From assembly GCF_000239695.1 (NCBI RefSeq), contig NZ_JH470338.1, positions 310,001 to 374,000 of the forward strand: a DNA stretch of 64,000 bases, given 5' to 3'. The notes below the pieces were generated by a model. It was not told where the DNA came from and made no database searches. It saw only the letters and a program-made list of their open reading frames with translations. The translations under genes and the position numbers were made by a program. The DNA is from Actinomyces graevenitzii C83 (lineage in GTDB: Bacteria > Actinomycetota > Actinomycetes > Actinomycetales > Actinomycetaceae). Shown here piece by piece: positions 54,803 through 63,974 of this stretch (position 1 is its first letter; each line of letters starts with the position of its first letter).

Positions 54803-55627
54803 TTACTTGGCGAACCAGTGGTCGGCGTCGGGGAAAGCCCCGCTACGTACGGCTTGGCCGTAGCTGGCGGCGGCTTTTTCTAGCTGCGCGCCGACTTCAC
54901 CGAAGCGGGCGGCAAAACGCGGGGTCCATTGGGTCATGCCAGCCATGTCAGTCCACACCAGTACTTGGCCATCTACCTGGGCCCCGGCACCAATACCAAT
55001 GGTGGGGATAGACAGCATCTGGGTTACTTCGGCGGCTAGGGGTTCGGGCACCATTTCTAGCACTAGGGCGACGGCGCCGGCTTCCTGGAGGGCCCTAGCG
55101 TCAGCTAGTAGTTGCTCGCCAGCTTCGCCGCGTCCTTGCACGCGGTAGCCGCCCAGCAGGTTAACTGACTGGGGGGTGAAACCCAGGTGGCCTACCACCG
55201 GGATACCCGCTTCAGTTAGGGCCTTTACCGACTTAGCGCGGGTGGCGCCGCCTTCTAGCTTGACTGCTTGGGCGCCGGCTTTAAGTAGACGCACGCCGGT
55301 GGCTAGCGCCTGGCTGGGGCCAGACTCGTAGGTGCCGAAGGGGAAATCAGCTACCACCATGGCGCGGGTGGTGGCACTGGCGACGGCGCGGGTAGCTACC
55401 GCCATTTCGTCCAGGGTTACCTCCAGGGTGTTTTCACGCCCCAGCATGGTATTTCCAATTGAATCGCCTACCAGCAGTAGGTCTGTGCCGGCGGCGTCGA
55501 GAATACGGGCGGTGACGGCGTCGTAGGCGGTGAGCATAACTAGTTTCTCGCCGCGCTGCTTAGCCTGGGCTAGATGGTGGACGCGTAAACGCTGGACCTT
55601 AGTTGATTTCTCCGAATAGGTGGACAT
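54803..55627 (-). CDS. panB: 3-Methyl-2-oxobutanoate hydroxymethyltransferase
   Basis: Makes ketopantoate from 2-ketoisovalerate and methylene-THF, the first step of pantothenate synthesis. Signature: MLTAYDAVTARILDAAGTDLLLVGDSIGN (as AYDAVTARIL and LLVGDSIGN), VVADFPFGTYESGPSQAL, AVKLEGGATRAKSVKAL, GHLGFTPQSVNLLGGYRVQGR in parts, and IGIGAGAQVDGQVLVWTDM in parts. The 274 residues are normal. It takes 2-ketoisovalerate from the ilv pathway, methylene-THF from one-carbon metabolism, and precedes map. Confidence 0.95.
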   Translation of the reverse strand: MSTYSEKSTKVQRLRVHHLAQAKQRGEKLVMLTAYDAVTARILDAAGTDLLLVGDSIGNTMLGRENTLEVTLDEMAVATRAVASATTRAMVVADFPFGTYESGPSQALATGVRLLKAGAQAVKLEGGATRAKSVKALTEAGIPVVGHLGFTPQSVNLLGGYRVQGRGEAGEQLLADARALQEAGAVALVLEMVPEPLAAEVTQMLSIPTIGIGAGAQVDGQVLVWTDMAGMTQWTPRFAARFGEVGAQLEKAAASYGQAVRSGAFPDADHWFAK

Positions 55628-55805
55628 ATACCGGATTCTACGCTGGCTAGGAGCTAAGTCTTAGGCTTGTAAAGCTAATGGGGGGCTAAGGTTGTTTGAG
55701 GTTGGCCATATTACAGCGCCGTTACCTGCCGCCGGGCACAATAGTCATAGCAACCATGCATAGCCGCCCAGCGGCCTACCATCCCAACCAGCTGAAAGAT
55801 ATCCC

Positions 55806-57140
55806 ATGGACAAGCAGCAAGAGTACGTCCTGCGAGCAATTGAAGAACGCGATATCCGTTTTGTGCGCCTGTGGTTCACGGATGTGCGAGGCCAGCTCAA
55901 GTCTGTGGCTATCGCCCCAGCTGAGGTAGAGGGGGCCTTTGAGGAAGGTATCGGTTTTGACGGCTCAGCGGTAGAAGGCTTAACCCGCGTCTATGAGTCA
56001 GACATGCTGCTGGCTCCAGACCCCTCAACTTTCCTGGTGCTGCCCACCTACCTGGGGCGCGACGAGGGCGTGGCGCGCATGTTCTGTGACGTGCTCACCC
56101 CTGACGGCCAGGTGGCCCGCACCGATCCGCGCGCCGTGCTTGAGCGTCAGCTAGAGCGGGTAGCTAACGCTGGTTTCACCTGCTACGTACACCCTGAAAT
56201 TGAGTTCTACCTGGTTAAACGTAATGCTGATGGGCAGATTGTGCCCAGCGATAGGGCTGGTTTCTTTGACCACGTGGCTGGCGGCACCGCCCACGATTTC
56301 CGCCGCCGCGCCATTGAAGTACTAGAGCAGATGGGTATCTCAGTGGAGTTCTCCCACCACGAGGGGGGACCTGGCCAAAACGAGATTGATCTGCGTTTTG
56401 CTGACGCCCTATCCATGGCCGACAACATCATGACTTTCCGCGCCGTGGTAGAAGAAATCGCTTTGGAAGAAGGCTATATTGCTACCTTCATGCCTAAGCC
56501 TTTCAAAGACCAGCCCGGCTCAGGTATGCACACCCACTTTTCACTATTTGAAGGTGAACGCAACGCTTTCTTTGACCCGGCAGGTGAATACCAGCTTTCT
56601 GCCGTGGGGCGCTCCTTCGTGGCCGGGCTGCTGCGTCACGCCAGTGAAATTACCGCTGTCACCAACCAGCACGTCAACTCCTACAAGCGCCTATGGGGAG
56701 AAGACGAAGCCCCCTCATATATTTCCTGGGGCCAAACCAACCGCTCTTCACTTGTGCGCGTACCCACCCACAAGCCGGGCAAGGCCCAGTCAGCGCGCAT
56801 TGAATACCGCGCCCTTGATTCAGCCGCCAACCCTTACCTGGCTTTCGCGGTGATCTTGGCCGCCGGCATGAAAGGTATTGAAGAGGGCTATGAGCTGCCC
56901 GCCGAAGCCAATAACGACGTGTGGGCGCTAAGCGAAGTTGAACGCCGCGCCCTAGGTATCCAGGCCCTACCCACCTCACTTAAGAGCGCAGTAGCCCAAA
57001 TGGCTAACTCTGACGTGGTGGCAGACACCCTGGGGGAGGATGCGTTCGCGTTCTTTATGCGTGACAAAGAAAGTGAATGGCGCGCCTATGACCGCGAAAT
57101 CACTAACTTTGAACTAAACCAGTTCATCACCCAGTTCTAA
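55806..57140 (+). CDS. glnA: Glutamine synthetase, type I (GlnA2-like)
   Basis: Makes glutamine from glutamate, ammonia and ATP. Motifs: GIGFDGSAVEG, HPEIEFYLV, HHEGGPGQNEIDLRFADAL, MPKPFKDQPGSGMHTHFSL, WGQTNRSSLVRVPTHK and RALDSAANPYLAFAVILAAGMKG in parts. The 444-residue length and lack of the 25-residue insertion put it in the GSI-alpha-like group. The tyrosine-containing NLYDLP adenylylation loop of GSI-beta is not seen; the region reads EEGYELPAEANN. glnE follows after 12 bp, an arrangement shared with mycobacterial glnA2-glnE. The real substrate of GlnE is probably another synthetase. Confidence 0.94.
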   Translation: MDKQQEYVLRAIEERDIRFVRLWFTDVRGQLKSVAIAPAEVEGAFEEGIGFDGSAVEGLTRVYESDMLLAPDPSTFLVLPTYLGRDEGVARMFCDVLTPDGQVARTDPRAVLERQLERVANAGFTCYVHPEIEFYLVKRNADGQIVPSDRAGFFDHVAGGTAHDFRRRAIEVLEQMGISVEFSHHEGGPGQNEIDLRFADALSMADNIMTFRAVVEEIALEEGYIATFMPKPFKDQPGSGMHTHFSLFEGERNAFFDPAGEYQLSAVGRSFVAGLLRHASEITAVTNQHVNSYKRLWGEDEAPSYISWGQTNRSSLVRVPTHKPGKAQSARIEYRALDSAANPYLAFAVILAAGMKGIEEGYELPAEANNDVWALSEVERRALGIQALPTSLKSAVAQMANSDVVADTLGEDAFAFFMRDKESEWRAYDREITNFELNQFITQF

Positions 57141-57152
57141 CAGGGGACCTAG

Positions 57153-60100
57153 ATGCTCTCTAGCCGTGAGCAAAACGCAGCTGGCCAGGCCCCTAGCCGG
57201 GCAGATTTAGCCCGGGCAGGTTTCATCAACACCACCCGGGCCCAACGCCTCCTAGCAGAGACGGTTTTAACCCCACTGCTACAAGCCATACCAGTGGGCC
57301 AGCTGCTTAGCGACCTATCTGACAGCCCCGACCCTGACCAGGCCACCTTAGCCCTAGTACGCCTATGCGAAGCTAGTCCAAGACCAGAGCAGCTAGCCCA
57401 AGACCTAAAACACAGTCCACGTCTGCGCCGTCGGCTACTGGCACTACTAGGTGCCTCCAGCGCCCTAGGGGACTTCCTAATCGCCCACCCAGAGTCGGTG
57501 ACCTACCTCGACCAAGAATTTAACGCCGAAAAAGTCGCCGCCACCATGACCAGCCGGGTTAAAAGCGCCCTAGAAGCCGGTAACATCCCCGACGCCGTAC
57601 ATGCCCTGCGCCTGGGCTACTACCAGGCCCTATGCACCATAGCGGCAGGCGACCTAACCCACCCCCAGCCTCTGCAATACATGCCCCAGGTGGGGCTGCA
57701 ACTATCCCAACTAGCAGACGCCGCCGTCGCCGCCGCCCTACCAATCGCCTACCGTAAAGCCGGGGCAAGCGACCAGCTAGCCTTCTGCGTCATAGCCATG
57801 GGTAAAACCGGCGCCCGCGAACTAAACTACATCTCCGACGTCGACGTCATGTACGTAGTAGGCGGAGCGCTAGACGAAACCCAAGCCACCGCCTTAGGTA
57901 GCGCCGTGGCCAGCGCACTAACCGACATAATCAGCGGAGTAGGCACCCTAGCCCCACTATGGCCCCTAGACGCCGCACTACGCCCAGAAGGCAAAGACGG
58001 CGTACTAGTACGCTCCATCGACTCCTACCGCTCCTACTACACCAAATGGGCCCAATCCTGGGAATTCCAGGCCCTACTCAAAGCCCGCCCCATGGCCGGC
58101 GACATGAACCTAGGCCAACAATTCATAGACCTAACCGCCCCCTTAGTGTGGCAAGCCTCCGCCCGCGAAAACTTCGTTAGCGACGCCCAAGCCATGCGCC
58201 GCAGAGTAGAAAAAGAATCAGCCAAAACCCGCGACGACCGCCGCATCAAACTCGGCCCCGGGGGACTGCGCGACGTAGAATTCACCGTCCAACTACTCCA
58301 ACTAGTACACGGCCGTAGCGACACCCACCTACGCTCAGCCGCCACCCTAGAAGCCCTAAACGAACTAATCGACGGTGGCTACATCGGCCGCAGCGCCGGC
58401 CAGGCCATGTCACGCTGCTACCGCTTCGAACGCCTAATCGAACACCGCGCCCAACTTTCACGCCTACGACGCACCCACGACCTACCCAAAAAAGAAGCCA
58501 ACCTAAGACGCATCGCCCGCTCAATTAGCACCGACCTAGAAGGCAAAAACCTCACCAACGCCACCGAACTAGAAAAAGCCTTCAACCGCACCCGCCGCCA
58601 AGTACGCACCCTACACGAAGAAATCTTCTACCGGCCCCTACTATCAGCCACCGCCTCACTATCAGAGGCAGAAATGCGCCTAAGCCCCCAAGCCGCCCGC
58701 GAACGCCTAGCCGCCTTCGGCTACCGCGACCCAGACGGGGCCATGCGCCAAATCGAAGCCCTCACCGAAGGACTCTCACGACGCGCCGCCATCCTACGCC
58801 AACTACTACCAGTGATGATCGGCTGGATGGGCATGGGCGCCGACCCCGACCAAGGCCTACTATCCTTCCGCCGCCTCTCCGACGCCATCGGCTCCTCCCA
58901 CTGGTTCATGGGCATGCTCCGAGACTCACGCCTAGTAGCCAAACGCCTCAGCTACATCTGCTCCGGTTCACGCTGGACCAGCGACCGCCTCAGCGAAACC
59001 CCCCAAGCAGTCTCCTGGCTCGACGACGACGCCGACCTACAAATGCGCCCACGCGAAGTCCTAGCCGGAGAAGTAGCCTCACTACTACGCCGACGCCTGT
59101 TAGGAATGCACAGCGAAAACTACGAACAAGTAGCCACCGAAGCCATCAGCGCCCTACTAGCAATCCGCAGCCGCGAACAACTACGCAGCGCCATGGCCGA
59201 CACCCTAGACGGAGTAGACCCCCTACGCGGCGCAGCAGCCCTATCACAAGTAACCGAAGTAGTCCTCGACGGCGCCATGCGAGTAGCCCACGCCGTCGCC
59301 ATCGCCCAAACCCAAGGCCCCCAAGCACTCGAAAAAGGCGTAGACGAAGCAGGCCACCTACTAGCCGCACACGCCGAACACGCCCTAATCGCCATGGGAC
59401 GCCTAGGCGGAGCAGAACTATCCTACGCCTCAGACACAGACGTACTATTCGTACACCGCCCCCGCCCAGGCGCAACCACCACCCAAGCCCAAACCGAAGC
59501 CGACCAGCTAGCACGCTGGCTAATCAGCGCCCTCAAAACAGACGCAATGCACGCCCTAGTGCTAGACGCCGACCTACGCCCAGAAGGACGCAACGGCGCC
59601 CTATCACGCTCCCTAGACGCCTACCGAGAATACTACGAACGCTGGGGCCAAGTATGGGAACGCCAAGCCCTAATAAGAGCCAGATACATAGCCGGCTCAC
59701 ACACCGTAGGACAACTATTCACCGAACTAATCGCCCCCCTACGCTACTCAACTAAAGGCCTAAACACAGACGAACTACGCCAAGTACGCCACCTCAAAGC
59801 CCGCATGGAAACCGAACGCCTACCACGCGGCACCAACCCAAGACGCCACCTAAAACTAGGCCCCGGCGGACTAAGCGACGTGGAATGGGCCGTACAACTA
59901 CTACAACTACGCCACGCCCACACCCACCCAGAACTACAAACCACCTCAACCCTACAAGCCCTACAAGCAGCCAACCAAGCCCAACTAATCAACCAAACAG
60001 ACACCCAAACCCTACGCCAAGCCTGGCTAGCCGCCTCACGCCTACGCAGCGCCAACGTACTAGCCACCGGACGCACCAGCGGCTACCGCCTCGAACTACT

Positions 60101-60242
60101 ACCCAACACAGCCCTCGACCTACGCATGGTCGCACGCCTGCTCTACTACCCAGCCGGCCAAGACGCCCAAGTAGAAGAAGACTACCTACGAGCCGCCCGC
60201 CACGCCCGCACAGTAGTAGAAAAACTACTATTCGCCGCCTAA
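57153..60242 (+). CDS. glnE: Bifunctional glutamine synthetase adenylyltransferase/deadenylylase
   Basis: Adjusts glutamine synthetase activity by attaching or removing AMP. The 1029-residue protein has two nucleotidyltransferase halves: the N-terminal deadenylylase (about 80-500; AMGKTGARELNYISDVDVMYV in parts and RRIKLGPGGLRDVEFTVQLLQLVHG in parts) and the C-terminal adenylylase (about 700-990; AMGRLGGAELSYASDTDVLFV in parts, the sequence DLRPEGRNG and RRHLKLGPGGLSDVEWAVQLLQL in parts). Composition changes along it: about one third of the first 60 codons end in G/T, about one in a hundred at the end. Possible frames on the other strand are artefacts of that bias. Confidence 0.95.
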   Translation: MLSSREQNAAGQAPSRADLARAGFINTTRAQRLLAETVLTPLLQAIPVGQLLSDLSDSPDPDQATLALVRLCEASPRPEQLAQDLKHSPRLRRRLLALLGASSALGDFLIAHPESVTYLDQEFNAEKVAATMTSRVKSALEAGNIPDAVHALRLGYYQALCTIAAGDLTHPQPLQYMPQVGLQLSQLADAAVAAALPIAYRKAGASDQLAFCVIAMGKTGARELNYISDVDVMYVVGGALDETQATALGSAVASALTDIISGVGTLAPLWPLDAALRPEGKDGVLVRSIDSYRSYYTKWAQSWEFQALLKARPMAGDMNLGQQFIDLTAPLVWQASARENFVSDAQAMRRRVEKESAKTRDDRRIKLGPGGLRDVEFTVQLLQLVHGRSDTHLRSAATLEALNELIDGGYIGRSAGQAMSRCYRFERLIEHRAQLSRLRRTHDLPKKEANLRRIARSISTDLEGKNLTNATELEKAFNRTRRQVRTLHEEIFYRPLLSATASLSEAEMRLSPQAARERLAAFGYRDPDGAMRQIEALTEGLSRRAAILRQLLPVMIGWMGMGADPDQGLLSFRRLSDAIGSSHWFMGMLRDSRLVAKRLSYICSGSRWTSDRLSETPQAVSWLDDDADLQMRPREVLAGEVASLLRRRLLGMHSENYEQVATEAISALLAIRSREQLRSAMADTLDGVDPLRGAAALSQVTEVVLDGAMRVAHAVAIAQTQGPQALEKGVDEAGHLLAAHAEHALIAMGRLGGAELSYASDTDVLFVHRPRPGATTTQAQTEADQLARWLISALKTDAMHALVLDADLRPEGRNGALSRSLDAYREYYERWGQVWERQALIRARYIAGSHTVGQLFTELIAPLRYSTKGLNTDELRQVRHLKARMETERLPRGTNPRRHLKLGPGGLSDVEWAVQLLQLRHAHTHPELQTTSTLQALQAANQAQLINQTDTQTLRQAWLAASRLRSANVLATGRTSGYRLELLPNTALDLRMVARLLYYPAGQDAQVEEDYLRAARHARTVVEKLLFAA

Positions 60243-60325
60243 AAAACCAGGCCAAACACCACCAAACACAAACCACACTCCAACCACCTAACACACCAGC
60301 CAAACCAACTGACACAATAGGCCAA

Positions 60326-61006
60326 ATGCAACTAATCCTAATTCGCCACGGACAAACCGAAGCCAACCTCCTACGCGCCCTAGACACCGCCATCCCCGGC
60401 GCCCCCCTAACCGAAACCGGCCAAGCCCAAGCACAATCACTACCCCAACGCGTCACCCCACTACTACGCGGACAAACAAGCCTATGGGTCTCACCCATCC
60501 TACGCACCCGCCAAACCATCGCCCCCCTAGAAAAAGCCCTAGGACTACAAGCCAACATACGCCACGGCCTACGCGAAGTAATCGCCGGCGAACTAGAAAT
60601 GCGCAACGACGACGACAGCGTAGGCTGCTACATCGACACCACCCGCGCCTGGATGACCGGACGCATGCGCAGCCGCATGCCCGCAGGACAATCCGGCGTA
60701 GAAACATTCCAACGCTTCGAAGCCGTAGTACGCGAAGCCGCCGCCTCCACCCCCCAAGACGGCACCATAATCATCACCGCCCACGGCACCATCCTGCGCC
60801 TATTCGGCTGCGTAGGCACACGCGGAGCAGACCCAAACTGGCTCTGCAACCAACCCATCGCCAACACCGGCATCTGCATCGCCCAAGGTAACCTACTACA
60901 AGGCTGGGACCTAAAAGTATGGAACAACGGCCAATGGGTAGCAGACGACTACCACGGCCCAATCCCCACCGGCTACGAAGGCGCCACCAGCTCACTAGCC
61001 AACTAA
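60326..61006 (+). CDS. Histidine phosphatase / phosphoglycerate-mutase-like protein
   Basis: A 226-residue cofactor-dependent mutase-family protein. Catalytic RHG motif LILIRHGQTEANLLRAL at residues 3-19, the PGAPLTETGQAQAQ segment, SPILRTRQTIAP and the second histidine in ITAHGTILR. Usual members are phosphatases of small phosphorylated metabolites; the substrate is not clear. ATG 60326 follows 83 bp of C/A-only DNA after glnE. Third codon positions are almost entirely A or C: I count only about three exceptions in over 200 scorable codons. A longer reading frame upstream (from 59885) is spurious. Confidence 0.88.
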   Translation: MQLILIRHGQTEANLLRALDTAIPGAPLTETGQAQAQSLPQRVTPLLRGQTSLWVSPILRTRQTIAPLEKALGLQANIRHGLREVIAGELEMRNDDDSVGCYIDTTRAWMTGRMRSRMPAGQSGVETFQRFEAVVREAAASTPQDGTIIITAHGTILRLFGCVGTRGADPNWLCNQPIANTGICIAQGNLLQGWDLKVWNNGQWVADDYHGPIPTGYEGATSSLAN

Positions 61007-61111
61007 ACCACCAACCCACTGACGCCAACCCCAAAAACTAACGCCCCCACCAAGCGCCCACAACAGCCCTCGTAAAGCACTCGCGGCAAACAAACCAGCC
61101 ACCACAAAACC
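61007..61111 (+). other. C/A-rich intergenic tail of the skewed tract
   Basis: About 105 bp between the mutase-like gene and the motif, rich in C and A and poor in G and T on the + strand. It contains a one-mismatch motif copy GCACTCGCG at 61077-61085. No gene or promoter is seen. Confidence 0.6.
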
Positions 61112-61120
61112 GCGCTCGCG
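61112..61120 (+). repeat. GCGCTCGCG motif at the end of the strongest skewed tract
   Basis: An exact copy in intergenic DNA. The C/A-rich composition of the preceding 4 kb ends at this point; the next 30 bases contain normal G and T. Confidence 0.75.
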
Positions 61121-61135
61121 GACAGTAGAAATGAG

Positions 61136-61167
61136 TGGTGGCCAGCGTCTAAAGACGCTGGCCACCA
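61136..61167. terminator. Hairpin terminator of the ABC operon
   Basis: A perfect 14-bp stem, TGGTGGCCAGCGTC / GACGCTGGCCACCA, loop TAAA. It lies between the mutase-like gene (+) and the ABC ATPase (-). It lacks a long T-run on either strand, so efficiency is uncertain. Confidence 0.7.
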
Positions 61168-61195
61168 ACCGTTAAACCTGGTTTAAGAAGTGATT

Positions 61196-61990
61196 TTAGA
61201 TCACGCTAGCTAGGAAAGCGGCAGTGCGCTCCTGCTGGGGATTGTCAATCACCTGGGCGGGGCTACCGGCTTCACACACCACGCCCTGATCCATGAACAC
61301 CACCTGGTCGGCTACTTCACGAGCAAAGCCAATTTCGTGCGTAACTACCATCATGGTCATGCCGTCATCTGCTAGTTCCTTCATAACGGTTAGCACTTCA
61401 CCCACCAGCTCAGGGTCCAAAGCTGAGGTAGGTTCATCGAACAGCATGATCTCAGGATCCATAGCCAGGGCCCGGGCAATAGCTACACGCTGTTGCTGAC
61501 CGCCCGAGAGCTGACTGGGGTAGTGGTCCATGCGGTCACCTAGGCCTACACGCTCAAGCTGTACTTTGGCGGCCTGGGCGGCCTCGGCCTTGGAGCGGCG
61601 CAGCACCTGCACCTGGGCTTCCATGACGTTTTCAAGCGCAGTCATATGCGGGAAAAGGTTGAACCGCTGGAACACCATGCCGATACGGCTACGCTGCTTA
61701 GCGATTTCACTGTGGCGCAGCTCGTGCAAGGTAACTGAACCATCGGCGTGGACCTGCTCGCGCATTCCCTGTAGCTGGCCTTCAACATAGATCCGGCCGG
61801 CAGAAATGGTTTCCAGCTGGTTTACGCAGCGCAGCAAAGTGGACTTACCTGAACCCGAGGGGCCCAGCAGACAGCACACCTGACCTGGTTCAATATTCAG
61901 ATTAATGCCGCGCAAGACGTGTAGGTGCCCAAAAAACTTGTGCACATCACGGATCTCAACCATTGCGGTGGTCTCATTTGTGGCAGCCAT
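61196..61990 (-). CDS. Polar amino acid ABC transporter, ATP-binding protein
   Basis: A 264-residue GlnQ/HisP-like ABC ATPase. Walker [19 protein letters not shown]-loop [17 protein letters not shown], signature [17 protein letters not shown], Walker [17 protein letters not shown] and switch His in VVTHEIGFA. The last gene of a three-gene importer operon on the minus strand, 10 bp after the permease. The start at 61990 gives a short extension before [14 protein letters not shown]. Confidence 0.93.
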   Translation of the reverse strand: MAATNETTAMVEIRDVHKFFGHLHVLRGINLNIEPGQVCCLLGPSGSGKSTLLRCVNQLETISAGRIYVEGQLQGMREQVHADGSVTLHELRHSEIAKQRSRIGMVFQRFNLFPHMTALENVMEAQVQVLRRSKAEAAQAAKVQLERVGLGDRMDHYPSQLSGGQQQRVAIARALAMDPEIMLFDEPTSALDPELVGEVLTVMKELADDGMTMMVVTHEIGFAREVADQVVFMDQGVVCEAGSPAQVIDNPQQERTAAFLASVI

Positions 61991-62000
61991 TATGCTTCTT

Positions 62001-62945
62001 TCAGGGCAGGATCTTGTCTACGGGCTTAGCTGGCGTAGTGCCAGCGCGAATAATCGCTTGTTGGCGCTTAGAAGTGTTACGCAGCTTCTTGCCTGAATCG
62101 GGGGCAAATCCACGTCCGTAGTAGCGCTCAATGTAGTACTGGAACACCATCCAGATACTGGTGATCAGTAGATACCAGATCGCGGCTACGATCAGCAGCG
62201 GAATAGGCAGGAATAGACGCGTGCCTGCAGCGTTGGCGACGAAGGTGAGCTCCTTGGTGAAAGGCACTGCCAAAACCAGTGAGGTGGTCTTAAGCATGGA
62301 GATAGTTTCGTTACCGGTAGGAGGCACGATCACCCGCATAGCCTGAGGCAGCACAATACGCCGTAGAGTCTGACCTTTGCTCATGCCCAGGGCCTGGGCG
62401 GCTTCAGTTTGGCCCTTATCAACCGAGTCGATACCCGAGCGCACAATCTCACTGAGGTAGGCGCCTTCGTTAAGACCCAAACCTAGGATTGCTGCAAACG
62501 CACCGGCAAACAGCTCTTTAGTGGAGAAGGTAAAGAACTCTGGCCCAAAGGGGATACCTAGCGAGAGCTTGTTGTACAGCGTAGGCAGCAAACCCCAAAA
62601 CACCAGCTGGGTGTAAATAGGGGTACCACGGAAGAACCAAATGTAAATGTAGGCAACCCAGCGCAGTACCGGGTTATCGCTTTTGCGGCCCACAGCAGAG
62701 AGCACTGCCAGCACAATACCGATAGCCATAGCGGCCACGGTCAGCATTAATGTCCAACCCACAGCCTGGACCACGTGAACGTCACGGACATAAAGCCACA
62801 CCACGTCCCAGCGGTAGTTGGCATTGGTGAATAAACCATTAACCAACATGGCAGCCAGGATTAAGACTACGGCAGCTGCCAGCCATGTGCCCGGCCTGGG
62901 CAGACGCTTGAGCTTAATAAGCTCTACATCGCTATTAGAATTCAT
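62001..62945 (-). CDS. Polar amino acid ABC transporter, permease
   Basis: A 314-residue inner-membrane permease of the His/Glu/Gln family. The N-terminus has one hydrophobic segment ([19 protein letters not shown]) before the permease domain. The BPD motifs are [21 protein letters not shown] in parts (FRGTP), [21 protein letters not shown] in parts, and [27 protein letters not shown] (as [17 protein letters not shown]). The C-terminal 35 residues are basic. It lies between the binding protein and the ATPase. Confidence 0.92.
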   Translation of the reverse strand: MNSNSDVELIKLKRLPRPGTWLAAAVVLILAAMLVNGLFTNANYRWDVVWLYVRDVHVVQAVGWTLMLTVAAMAIGIVLAVLSAVGRKSDNPVLRWVAYIYIWFFRGTPIYTQLVFWGLLPTLYNKLSLGIPFGPEFFTFSTKELFAGAFAAILGLGLNEGAYLSEIVRSGIDSVDKGQTEAAQALGMSKGQTLRRIVLPQAMRVIVPPTGNETISMLKTTSLVLAVPFTKELTFVANAAGTRLFLPIPLLIVAAIWYLLITSIWMVFQYYIERYYGRGFAPDSGKKLRNTSKRQQAIIRAGTTPAKPVDKILP

Positions 62946-62969
62946 GATTACCTATATTCGACTGAATAA

Positions 62970-63905
62970 TCATTCAGCGGGGTTGATGGTGGCAGTCTTG
63001 AGTGCCTGGGAGGTGTCGATACCCCAGGCGGTCAGGATTTGGTTCCACACACCCTTATCAATCAGGTACTGCATGGCCTTTTGTACGGCCTGGGTGGTGG
63101 CGGCGTCGTTCTTGTTAATGACGATGGCTTGAGTGGCCGGATCAACCAGCTCACCTACGGCGACGACGGCCCCGTTAGTCTGCTTGGCGGCGTAGTCCGC
63201 CACCGGCGAGTCAGCGAAGGTAGCGTCTAGAGCCTTGCCGGCAAGGGCCGTAGTGGCGTCACCGAACTTGGCGTAAGACTTGACGTTAATAGCCTTCTTG
63301 GAAGCCTTAGTGCAGTTGGTGGAGTAGGTGTTAATGGCCTCTTCCTGGGAGGTGCCAGTTTGTACCCCAATGGTTAGGCCGCACAGGTTTAGCGGGTTAG
63401 AGGGGTCAACCTTGGAGGGGTTGCCCTTGGCCACGTTAAAGCGTGAACCTACCTTGATGTAGGCCACCATATTGACTGACTTAGTCCGCTCACTGGTTAC
63501 CGTGAAGGAAGAGACGGACATGTCGTACTTAGAGCCAACTGCCGGAATGATGGAGTCAAATTCGGCGTTAACGAACTTAACCTTCAGGCCCAAAACCTTA
63601 GACAAGGCGGTAGCCAGATCAACTTCGTAACCAATGGGCTTGCCATTAGCATCCAAGAACTCAGCCGGTGAGTAGTCCGCGCTGGTGGCGATAGTCAAAG
63701 TGCCGTCGCCGCTAACCGAAGCAGGTAGCAGTGAGGCAATGTCGTCCTGCTTAGTGACGCCGCTAAGATCCACGGTGGGAACTGAAGCGGAGGCGGTGGA
63801 ACCGGATCGCTGTGCCATTTCCTTCGCAGCGTCGGTGCAGCCAGAAAGCCCCAAGGCACAGGTGGCTACTAGTAGTGAAGCGATAACGGGAAGCGACTTC
63901 TTCAT
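62970..63905 (-). CDS. Polar amino acid ABC transporter, substrate-binding lipoprotein
   Basis: A 311-residue extracytoplasmic binding lipoprotein of the SBP_bac_3 family. The signal peptide ends in a lipobox LSGC at residues 20-23, so the mature protein is lipid-anchored. Family pieces: LTIATSADYSPAEFLDANG in parts (ADYSPAEF), IGYEVDLATALSKVLGLKV, VSSFTVTSERTKSVNMVAY in parts, and GLTIGVQTGTSQEEAI. Substrate is likely a polar amino acid or cystine-like compound, not readable from sequence. It is the first gene of the operon, read from the 64 kb end; a TATAAT-like promoter is upstream. Confidence 0.93.
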   Translation of the reverse strand: MKKSLPVIASLLVATCALGLSGCTDAAKEMAQRSGSTASASVPTVDLSGVTKQDDIASLLPASVSGDGTLTIATSADYSPAEFLDANGKPIGYEVDLATALSKVLGLKVKFVNAEFDSIIPAVGSKYDMSVSSFTVTSERTKSVNMVAYIKVGSRFNVAKGNPSKVDPSNPLNLCGLTIGVQTGTSQEEAINTYSTNCTKASKKAINVKSYAKFGDATTALAGKALDATFADSPVADYAAKQTNGAVVAVGELVDPATQAIVINKNDAATTQAVQKAMQYLIDKGVWNQILTAWGIDTSQALKTATINPAE

Positions 63906-63942
63906 TTCCCTCTCCCGAGGATGATTGTGAATATTACTCTAT

Positions 63943-63960
63943 GCGGTGATTATTCACCGC
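63943..63960. promoter_or_regulatory. Inverted repeat in the leader of the ABC operon
   Basis: GCGGTGA - TTAT - TCACCGC lies 38-55 bp before the binding-protein start, downstream of the probable -10 element. It could be an operator or a leader hairpin. Confidence 0.5.
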
Positions 63961-63968
63961 TGAGAAAT

Positions 63969-63974
63969 ATTATA
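63969..63974 (-). promoter_or_regulatory. TATAAT -10 element of the ABC operon
   Basis: A perfect -10 sequence on the minus strand, 64 bp before the binding-protein start. A convincing -35 is not seen. Confidence 0.5.

Noticed and set aside
59885..60325. Upstream extension of the mutase-like reading frame (373 residues in total)
   Set aside because: It overlaps glnE and encodes only Thr/Pro/Arg/His-rich sequence, a by-product of the C/A-only composition. The true start is the ATG at 60326 before the RHG motif.
57153..61120. Skewed tracts as horizontally acquired islands
   Set aside because: The genes are conserved core genes in normal actinobacterial order, and in yaaA, hflX and the DapF-like gene the step lies inside a single reading frame.
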